Assembly: GCA_035578905.1 (NCBI GenBank) | Contig: JAQJVL010002171.1 | Span: 1-64,000, forward strand | Length of the DNA stretch: 64,000 bases | Source of the DNA: Stictocephala bisonia | Lineage: Eukaryota > Arthropoda > Insecta > Hemiptera > Membracidae | Direction of reading: 5' to 3' | In this document: positions 10,001 to 16,763 of the stretch, piece after piece | How the letters are laid out: each line of letters opens with the position of its first letter | How positions within the stretch are numbered: the first letter of the stretch is position 1 | The notes under the pieces: generated by a model | What the model was told of the DNA's origin: nothing | Databases searched by the model: none | What the model saw: only the letters and a program-made list of their open reading frames with translations | Translations under genes and position numbers: made by a program

Positions 10001-12002
10001 AATATATAAAAGAATATATATTTTGCTGTACCCATCTTCGTAATTTTCCACACTTTTTTAATGAAAAAAGGAAGTTACGTAAATTACTAATGCAAATTAT
10101 GAACTTTAGTTGAGAAAATAGATGATTAGGATAAGTTAGGTTATGTCAATAAAAAATTAATTTTTCGAGCTGAAAAAATAATTTTACTACAAAACCGGTT
10201 ATATATTTGTGTTCAGCATAAAAAACACGAGAAATGAAAAAAAAAAGTTGTCGAAAAATATTGATTTAAAAAAAGTTTGGTAATTATGCACTTTCTTGCC
10301 ACCTCTGAAAATACGATTTCATGTTAATAAAGTGGTGAAAAATGAGTTTATATCTCTTGAGAAGTTTGATTTCATCCGCGGAAAACTCATTTTTTACCGA
10401 AAAATCGAAAAATTAGATTTTTATCTAATAATGAAAAAACCAACTTTTTTAAAAATCGTTATTTTTCGACAAATTTTTTTTTCATTTCTCGTGTTTTTTT
10501 ATGCTGAACACAAATATATAACTGGTTTTGTAGTAAAATTATTTTTTCAGCTTGAAAAATGCATTTTTGTTGACATAACCAAACATAACCTAACTTATCC
10601 TAATTCTCTTATTTTCTCAACAAAAATTCGTAATTTGCGTTAAATTCGGGCGTTTGGCCTCCGTGACGGCCTGCCGGCCGTCACTCCGGCGGGAATATAT
10701 GAGAATTCGGTTTTTGTGATTAATAGTTGTTGTATATAATGATCGCGTAACTCGCGTAAAAAACTGAACTCTTCCCCATCCACTGACCAAACATCCTTTG
10801 CCTTAACTTTGACCCTTCCTGCCATTTTTCTCTCTCTGACCTACATTACCCAGTTCATGCTCTTTTACTTTTACTCATAAATATTGTACTACACTTGCAC
10901 TTTAGTTGTCGTAGTTTATACTTTTGTGATCCAATAAATTGATTTGTTGTTATGTCATATTATTATTGTTGTGTATATATTATTAATTATTTATATTTAT
11001 ACTTATATATTGCAATTTATTATTATTGATAAGTTATAACAAATTGTATTATTATGTTATTACATTACCCGTATTTATTATTATCATTATTATATATTCT
11101 ATTATTGTGTTATTTAACTCGTTATTATATTATTGTCTGTAGTTATCTTAAGCATGCAATTTTGTTTCTTTGTATCCATGCATGTTTGTACCAATTGTTC
11201 GCATGTCATCAAATCATTGTATTTTTAAAATGGCATTGCCGTTGGAATGTATAAATAAATAAATAAATAAATAAGTAATGGCCGCTAATCGCGATCCGCC
11301 GCGACAGTAGTTTTTCCGTTATTTCTCGAGAAATATTTGTAATAGACAAAAATAGTTTTCAAATTTTTATTCAGCGCAAAAAAACACATCAAAATAAAAA
11401 AAGATGATCAAAATACCATTTAAATCAACGGAAATATGACAAAAATACTAAAAGTTGTGATATTGGTTTTTCGAATTTTTCGGTAAAATACGTTATTTCC
11501 GCGGAATAAAACGCATATCTCGTGAAAATACAGCCAATTCTAGACCCATTTCAAGCAAAATGTTCCAAATTTGTTTGGTGACAAGAAAGTGCATAATTAC
11601 CAAAAGTTTTTTCACTATCAGATAAAATTGTAGATTTTAGATTTTTCGGTAAAAAAAACTGAGTTTTCCGCGGATAAAATCAAACTCCTCAAGAGATACA
11701 AACTTATATTTCACCACTTTTTCAACATGAAATGCTCAGAGGTGGTAAAAAAGTGCATAATTACCAAAATGTTGTATTATAGGCTAACTAGAAAATAATC
11801 ACCTCGAATTATTTTCTAATTTCAACAAAGCAACAACAAAATATAAAATTCTAACCTTAAAAATTGTAGCTTCTTCAGTCCAGTTAAGTTCACATAAAAT
11901 GTCATGCAAATATTCTTTTGAATTCGACACAAATTGTTGAATTGATTTTATATGGAGCTGTCGGTTTTTTGTTAGACACTGTTTGTCCATATTAAAAGAC
12001 AA
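3126..12002 (-). CDS. SNRNP48-like U11 snRNP 48-kDa protein (partial, 3 exons)
   Basis: Likely homologue of the U11/U12 snRNP 48-kDa protein, a minor-spliceosome component whose CHHC zinc finger contacts the U11 5' splice-site region. Coding exons are 11856-12002 (49 codons, donor GTTAGA), 3878-4046 (donor GTATGT) and 3126-3188 (donor GTGAGT). Frames join 0, 0 and 1 without a stop. Exon 1 encodes an N-terminal helical segment ending in LCELNWTEEA. Exon 2 encodes the finger C-x5-H-x9-H-x3-C (CPQNEEHRI, then LQKHLLKC) followed by GYRDD. Exon 3 gives LQAEVILQAANQDP. The order matches the family layout. The first ATG (12002) was taken; a second in-frame ATG lies four codons in. The C-terminal part was not found. 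The match is recalled from family knowledge, not a search. Confidence 0.72.
3680..3706. repeat. T-run and short (TA)n microsatellite
   Basis: A run of about ten T bases leads into a short TA dinucleotide tract inside intron 2 of the SNRNP48-like gene. Confidence 0.85.
3878..4046 (-). CDS. SNRNP48-like exon 2 with CHHC zinc finger
   Basis: The acceptor TTTTTCAG precedes the exon and the donor is GTATGT. The frame carries one cysteine and one histidine in CPQNEEHR and one histidine and one cysteine in LQKHLLKC, the CHHC arrangement of U11-48K, TRM13 and gametocyte-specific factor proteins. The following GYRDD and the exon structure favour U11-48K. The exon ends in phase 1. Confidence 0.75.
4047..5140. 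other. Intron 1 sequence without recognised features
   Basis: AT-rich sequence on the left side of the large SNRNP48-like intron. I see no coding frame, tail or inverted ends that define an element. Confidence 0.4.
5140..5480 (-). pseudogene. RTE-type LINE reverse transcriptase remnant
   Basis: Reading leftwards on the minus strand, an interrupted frame shows YLGEVIEQTD, then SKKSKTRQAKIRHYN, VLYKRGSLTLIRKRDLEEI. These resemble the end of RTE-like reverse transcriptases of insects (YLGE, then AKIRHYNTVVKPTVLY, then LxRKRDLEE). Frame breaks and stops show an old fragment. No 3' tail or target duplication is visible. Confidence 0.6.
5690..6824 (+). mobile_element. Internally deleted TIR transposon (Mutator-like candidate)
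   Basis: Inverted ends of 19 bp at 5690-5708 (ATTAAGGGGGGTCAGGGGT) and 6806-6824 agree at 17 positions. Between them lie two tiny coding pieces at 6099-6382 that look like the two ends of a larger transposase gene. No clear target duplication was seen. The Mutator-like label is a guess from the shape of the N-terminus and the G-rich termini. Confidence 0.5.
6099..6382 (+). pseudogene. Two remnant ORFs of a deleted transposase
   Basis: The first piece (6099-6221, 40 codons) begins MPRPTLKVYKKRKPVFSGV and ends at a TGA. The second (6218-6382, 54 codons) overlaps it as ATGA and ends EDPDNPYYAPGHY. A basic N-terminus joined to an acidic C-terminal tail fits an internal deletion that kept both ends of a transposase. 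No catalytic motif remains, and I cannot name the family securely. Confidence 0.45.
6897..7026. repeat. (TA)n microsatellite, about 130 bp
   Basis: Almost uninterrupted TA dinucleotides with two TATAGCCTATA interruptions. The tract creates spurious tyrosine-isoleucine reading frames on both strands. It lies in intron 1 of the SNRNP48-like gene. Confidence 0.97.
7165..8524 (+). pseudogene. LINE reverse transcriptase C-terminal piece split by a piggyBac-like element
   Basis: At 7168 the frame reads FADDRALCYM, carrying the catalytic A-D-D of the reverse transcriptase palm, and continues through WWFTENNMLLSPEKAKYINF to 7365. After the inserted element (7370-8393) the same domain resumes at about 8398 and reads LKYIGLILDQEINCKKHIKF. 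This is jockey/CR1-like. Frame shifts and stops make it a pseudogene. Confidence 0.7.
7370..8393. mobile_element. Non-autonomous piggyBac-like element
   Basis: A TTAA lies on each side (7366-7369 and 8394-8397), the signature target duplication of piggyBac. The ends are inverted: CCCCTTTAGTACTA on the left and CCCTTTTAGTGCTA read inwards from the right. The 1024-bp interior has no transposase. It interrupts a LINE whose reverse transcriptase frame resumes on the far side, which supports the boundaries. Confidence 0.78.
8524..9094 (+). pseudogene. LINE fragment: RT N-terminal part joined to 3' tail
   Basis: From 8524 the frame reads ALLSLDDSKGCGPDLIPPSA and later FIVPIHKKEPIDDIKNYRPI, blocks typical of jockey/CR1 reverse transcriptases. 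It stops making sense after RQHGV at about 8856 and jumps to an AT-rich 3' UTR ending in (AAAT)n at about 9079-9093. It lies downstream of a C-terminal piece, so the two pieces are separate insertions or rearranged. Confidence 0.72.
9095..10070. other. Intron 1 sequence, possible weak LINE remnant
   Basis: Mostly featureless AT-rich DNA. At about 9555-9720 a frame reads FIKKLKSWLLSNK, vaguely like the end of a jockey-type LINE protein, but it is too weak to call. Confidence 0.3.
10075..11775. mobile_element. Foldback repeat element, copy A (interrupted by a LINE)
   Basis: Two sets of long inverted repeats are visible. About 10085-10280 is the reverse complement of about 10435-10640, with an AACATAACCTAACTTATCC-like edge. 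About 10275-10440 recurs inverted at about 11610-11770. Ends read GGTAATTATGCACTTTCTTG. A related sequence lies at 33420-34700. No protein is encoded. A LINE tail is inserted at about 10750-11270, because copy B is continuous there. Confidence 0.65.
10750..11270 (+). mobile_element. LINE 3'-end fragment
   Basis: Sequence absent from the sister foldback copy at 34355 is inserted after GATCGCGTAA. It ends TGGCATTGCCGTTGGAATG followed by (TAAA)n at 11250-11270, a tail shared with the fragment at 12440-12725. Only 3' UTR and perhaps the last codons of a LINE protein remain. A GTAA seems repeated at the two edges. Confidence 0.65.
11856..12002 (-). CDS. SNRNP48-like exon 1
   Basis: This exon gives 49 codons from the first ATG and ends in phase 0 at a GTTAGA donor. 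The encoded segment is charged and helical (IQQFVSNSKEYLHDILCELN), as in the N-terminus of the U11-48K family before the zinc finger. A hAT element starts 92 bp upstream of the ATG. Confidence 0.65.
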
Positions 12003-12126
12003 AAGATAGCAATGAAAATAAGAAGTTTCTGCACTTCACATGTTATCAGGTCTATCTATCTAGCTGACGACTAATTGAGTGAAGACTGAAGAGTAGGGAC
12101 GTTGCGATACTTGCGATACTGCTTGG

Positions 12127-12134
12127 TATCGATA
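12127..12134. promoter_or_regulatory. TATCGATA motif (DRE-like)
   Basis: This palindrome equals the core bound by the Drosophila factor DREF. Further exact copies lie at 12967-12974, 12998-13005 and 13023-13030, all within the hAT ends. A role as transposase site or as host promoter element is inference. Confidence 0.5.
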
Positions 12135-12439
12135 CTTTGCTTCCGATATTATCAGTATCGGTATCGGTATCGGGCTTCCGATATTTTCGGGGTATCGCAA
12201 GAAAACATGTGGTATCGGTATCGGAAAAGTATCGAATCCCGTTCATTGACGGGGCAAAAAATAGTACCAAGAAAGCCTTATACTGTCTTGAATGAAAAGA
12301 CAAAAAGTTTAAAAATCTCTTGTTTAGCAATGTATTCAGTTGTTTTTAAACCTGTGTAATGTTTTATCGTGTTTGTAAATAATGTAGTGAAAGTATTAGT
12401 ATGGTATCGAAACACTGCAAAAATCCCTCCGCGGTTCGC

Positions 12440-12725
12440 TGCTGTCTGTCTCCGATTTACATTGAATTTTTGTTTATATTTAAATATTATTGTCATATTC
12501 TCTTGTATTCTTATGTTCCTATTGCTAATAGCTAGTTTTAGAATTCTATTTCTTGTTTTTAGTGTAGGTCTAGTTCTTATCCATTCTTTTAACTATCACC
12601 AGTTACTTAGAGTACTGTGTATTGTGTGTTTACTATCTATGCTATTTTTTCATTTCTTTACTGTCAACCTTTTTTGTCTTCTTTTATATATTGGCATTGC
12701 ATTGCCGTTGGAAATAAAATAAAAT
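12440..12725 (+). mobile_element. LINE 3'-end fragment inside the hAT element
   Basis: The segment ends GGCATTGCATTGCCGTTGG followed by AAATAAAATAAAATC, nearly the same 3' end as the LINE at 10750-11270. It has no coding blocks. It lies between the two motif-rich hAT ends and so inserted after or with them. The left edge is approximate. Confidence 0.55.
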
Positions 12726-13220
12726 CATTATAAGTTTTCCAGATCATAATGTAAAAATAAACTATTACTATGTCAAACAACGCCTCTTTTATTTTAGCCA
12801 AAACTTAAATTGCAATTAATTGCATTGATAAACTCAGAAATATTTCATATCAGTGATATGAAATGTCGAAACGATACTTTGGAGTGCAGAGTCCTACCGA
12901 TACGATATTTTCAGGTGTGCAAATAATCCATTCCTTGCGATACTCTTCCGATACCAATACTCTGGGTATCGATACTTTTATTGCGATACCACGTTGGTAT
13001 CGATACCATGGTTCCGATACTGTATCGATACCAAGTATTGCATCGGAAGAAGTATCGAAACATCCCTACTGAAGAGTGAAAGAAGTGACAAACTGTCAAT
13101 TCGAATTCAAACGTTCAATCTAAATTTTTGTCTGTCAATCAATTATTTTTCTCTTTTCTGTCCTGGTTCACTGGTTCCGGTTTTCGAATCAGTTCAGTCG
13201 GTGTTCGTATTGTCAATTGT

Positions 13221-13358
13221 CATAGACCTTCTAATATACCAGAGAACCAGGTATCTACTTCCACTGTGTCAGACGTTTTTTTCCTTTACAAGATGCTGAA
13301 TAGCAGTGTAATATCATAGACCTTCTATTATACCTTAAGGTATAATAGAAGGTCTATG
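13221..13358. repeat. Inverted repeat with a 44-bp perfect palindrome
   Basis: Positions 13315-13358 form a perfect palindrome: two 20-bp arms (CATAGACCTTCTATTATACC and its complement) around a central TTAA. A third, near-identical arm lies at about 13221-13240, and a related inverted pair lies at about 14238-14263. It looks like transposon termini meeting head-to-head at a TTAA, but no transposase is present. Confidence 0.75.
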
Positions 13359-13604
13359 GTCTATGGTAATATGTCCAAAGCTATTGATACTGGCTGTTGG
13401 GATATTAATAAATTGCCATTTATGAGCAACAACAGTTGAACTCAGTTAGTAACCACACTACACTAATCCACACTGACCCTACACTTATATCATCATTCAT
13501 ATTCGCCTTAAAATACGCACAACGTTGTGTCGGCGTCTCATATGTAAGAAGTGTAAGTAAGAATAAGATAAATATTGTTTTCAGGTAAGGATATTAGCTC
13601 AACC

Positions 13605-13665
13605 ACATCCAAAGTCGACATTCTCTGAGCCCACAAAGTGTCGAATTAATGAGGTTTTACTGTAT
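13605..13665. mobile_element. pogo/Tigger-like terminal repeat remnant
   Basis: The text GTGTCGAATTAATGAGG then TTTTACTGTA resembles a Tigger-type right end (read inwards CAGTAAAACCTCATTAATTC) with the expected TA at the edge. A matching left end was not found. A similar end lies at about 59300-59342. Confidence 0.4.
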
Positions 13666-14460
13666 TACTTCCTAGATGGAACAACATTTATAACTTATCC
13701 TTAGGCCAAGGATTTCAGTAAAAAGTGAATGGAATGAAATGGTTAACTGTACATCTATAGCACACAAGATCCTAGAGACTTCTTCAGTCAGTATTTTCAT
13801 GCTATATCCTATGACTTATAGTCTCTTGGCAAGGATTCTTCATATGTTCATATGTTACATTCATGTTGTACACATTTTTTGTTTTGGGTTTATGGTTTAT
13901 CACCTATTTTAATTTATTTATTTATTGTTTCATCATAGGTACAATTATTTGTTTATTATATTTATAGTTCATCCTTTGTTTGATTTTTTAAAAATATAAT
14001 TTATTGTTTATTTGTATAGTTTATTATTTATTGTATTGTTCTTATGTTTCTGTTAAGTTTTTATCCAATTATAGTTTATTTATTCATAGTTTATTATTTG
14101 CTTCAGCCTATTGTTATGTTTCGTTTTCACTTTGATTTCGTTTGTGTTGGTTTTTGTTAATGTATTCTAACTCTTTGCCTTCAACAGATCCAAAAAAGAT
14201 TTCTCTGTTTGGTAATATTTCGTATTGGGTATCATTACCATATACCTTCTAGATGGTCTATGATATAAATATAGTTCTACAATCTTTGATATATGCAACA
14301 ATATTCCGTTTTATAAAGTGATAATGTTAATTAATTGTATGCTTCAATTCAACCTTCTATTCCGTAATAGTTATTGTAAAATGGCTTTAACGTGCACAAT
14401 GAATAAAATATAATTCTATTTTTAAATTAACATAGCAAATATTTCATTTTTACTTCGTAA
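13666..14460. other. T-rich non-coding stretch
   Basis: Contains loosely repeated TTTATAGTTTATT-like sequence at 13900-14110 and a small inverted pair near 14238-14263. I see no gene. Confidence 0.4.
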
Positions 14461-15962
14461 GTCAATGCAGGACATATTTTCATCGCTGTTTTTGAAGAGC
14501 ACGGACAAACGAGAGGTTACGTCAGCAATCAAGTCTCTGAAACCATTGATTATATAAACCTACAATGTGTATAAAATCAATGCTGAAACTTAACCATTCT
14601 GCAGGTGACGATGAAATATCCTCTAGTCTCTTGAATTATATTGCTGAACAGCTCGCTATTCCCTTGACCCATATTGTTAATTCGTCCTTTGGGGAGGGTA
14701 AATTTCCATCAGCATTTAAGAAGGCTGTAATCAAACCTCTTCTGAAGAGGGGAGATCCCTCAGATGTCCATAACTACAGACCTGTTTCTACTTGTCGACT
14801 TTTTCCATAGTATTAGAGAAGCTGTTTCTAAGTAGGTTGTTGTCATTTCTCACAGTAAACAATGTTTTATTTGCAAAGCAGTTTGGTTTCAGAAAGAATT
14901 CGTCTACTAAGGATGCCATGCACAGCTTCATGTCTAATGTGGTCAAGGCTGTGGATAAACAAAATGATTCATTTGACATCTTCTTAGATCTAAATAAGGC
15001 GTTTGACGTGATAAACCATGATGTGCTACTGAATATAATACAACGACTTGGTATAAAGGGTCTTGCATTTAAGTGGTTGTCGACTATCCTTGTAGGTCGA
15101 ATCCAGTTTCTTAAGGTACCCTTTATTGTTGATTTTGGATGTCTGGGTAGTAAGGTGTCTCCTTATGCAAGTGTGATGTGTCCCCCCAAGGTTCGGTATT
15201 GGGACCGGTATTGTTCTTACTATTTATAAATTACATATCTTATAGCATAAGTAACGAAAATATTTGTATGTTTGCTGACGACATCTCATTCAATCTATTC
15301 CATAAAAACCGAGAAGTTCTTGATATTGAAACATTCATTTAATGTAGTGCACTCTTGCAATTGTTGGATATTAATTGTCTCACAGTTAACAGTTCCAAAA
15401 CAAAATTTATTGACTCTCACCTTAAACGCAAAAATAATTACATTCATAAAAATCCCAAAATCTTTATAGGGGATTCAGAAATTCAATGTTCTGAATACAC
15501 AAAATTTTTGGTGCTGTTAGTTGACTCTAATCTAAACTGTCACCATCACATTGAACAGGTTTGTAGGAAAATAAGCAGTGGTATTTTGGTTTTACGTAGA
15601 CTTTCCTATTATGCTAACAGAGATATACAATTAGCGGTTTATTATGGGTGTATTTATCCTCATATGATATATAGACTTCCAATATGGGGTGCTGAATCTA
15701 CTGGTACTCAGCGCGTCTTCCGTTTGCAGAAGAAGGCCTTAAGGGTTATTCTGGGTCTCAAGAAATCCCAATCTTGCTGAGGCATGTTTAGATTGGCAAA
15801 TCTGTTGACTTCCCTAGTTTGTACATCCTGGAAGTGTCGTATTTTTTAAAACAAAATATTCAACTTCACGCCTATATACGAACAGATTCAATTTATAAAC
15901 TAAGAAATTTCAACAGAATACCAACTCCAAAACACCGTATCACGTTTTTTGAAAAACTAATT
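14461..15962 (+). pseudogene. Jockey-like LINE reverse transcriptase, 5' part (split by BEL element)
   Basis: The frames carry reverse transcriptase blocks in order: GDDEISSSLLNYIAEQLAIP, VIKPLLKRGDPSDVHNYRPV, FGFRKNSSTKDAMHSF, IFLDLNKAFDVINHDVLL, FADDISFNLF (A-D-D), then VNSSKTKFI and KKALRVILGL. Several frame shifts and stops separate them, so it is dead. The frame runs to 15962 and resumes seamlessly at 24111 after the BEL insertion. No endonuclease domain is seen; the copy is 5'-truncated. Confidence 0.82.
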
Positions 15963-16673
15963 TGTTTGGAGACCGTGAGAGAATGAGATTTTTATCACGT
16001 TAATTATAGAGTACACATAAAATACATAGGAGCGAAGGACCACTTAATATTAACCGATTAAGACGGTGAGGGGTTTTATGTCACCAGCAAATATATATAG
16101 ATATATAAAGCAGACAGTACCTTGAGCTGATATACGGCGAAAGTCTAACCCACACTTGGCTGGTCGTCGGCTGGGTAGTCCACAGCTGCGTGATGACCCC
16201 GGGACGAGCACTAGAAGAAGAAGAGAGAAGTTCTTGTAGAGGAATGAGCCCGAAGACACAGGGATTGTCACACACACACTATCTTGAAGTCCACACACTC
16301 ACACCACAGTGGCACTTACACGGAGCGAGAGGTGGAAAAACTACATGAATATACGGTGACAATTATGAACAAATGAGGTTGTTACAATTATAACAAATTA
16401 TAAACTAGCACGAGGTGGAGGAAGTCCACGACATACATAACGACTGTACGTGGCGAGAGTTGGATACGCACTTGGACTGTGGCTGTCTTTTCGCGGCAAG
16501 GGAAGAGGGGATTTTGCGCGGTTTTTTACAAGAAAAGAGAGGGGGAAACCTTCTAACCTCCAATGCTATATTGCCCAAGTGATACCAACATACAAAATAA
16601 TATAACATAAATTGAAGACCCTTAAAAATAACAGATATATATATACTTGTGCTAAACTTAAGAATACCAAACA
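15963..16673 (-). repeat. BEL/Pao 3' LTR
   Basis: 711 bp, ending TG and CA on the minus strand. Small reading frames inside it recur in the other LTR and are not genes. Compared with the 5' LTR it differs at four bases and lacks one T of a T-run near 16526. Confidence 0.95.
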
Positions 16674-16690
16674 TTCCGGCCCCCTTGAAG
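16674..16690 (-). other. Polypurine tract
   Basis: On the minus strand AAGGGGGCCGGAA directly precedes the 3' LTR, the expected primer for plus-strand DNA synthesis. Two pyrimidines interrupt the purines. Confidence 0.65.
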
Positions 16691-16763
16691 CATTGCAGGC
16701 TTCAACAAAACATTGAACACACAAGAGAAAAAATATAGTACATGGGGGCGGACACTCAGTCAC

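Larger units (their letters stand above)
12094..13068. mobile_element. hAT non-autonomous element rich in TATCGATA
   Basis: A perfect 8-bp target duplication CTGAAGAG flanks it (12086-12093 and 13069-13076). The termini TAGGGACGTTGCGATACTT and, read inwards from the right, TAGGGATGTTTCGATACTT agree at 17 of 19 positions. Both subterminal regions are packed with GTATCGATACC-like motifs. There is no transposase. The middle (about 12440-12725) is a LINE 3' end. The element lies 92 bp upstream of the SNRNP48-like start codon. Confidence 0.88.

Noticed and set aside
10296..10643. 115-codon frame
   Set aside because: Falls in the foldback repeat and is broken in the other copy.
12369..12722. Hydrophobic 117-codon frame that looks like a membrane protein
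   Set aside because: T-rich LINE 3' UTR read in a leucine/phenylalanine frame inside the hAT element.
16050..16298. Open frame of 82 codons in each LTR (also at 23481-23729)
   Set aside because: The identical frame in both LTRs reflects the repeat itself; no domain or start context supports a protein.
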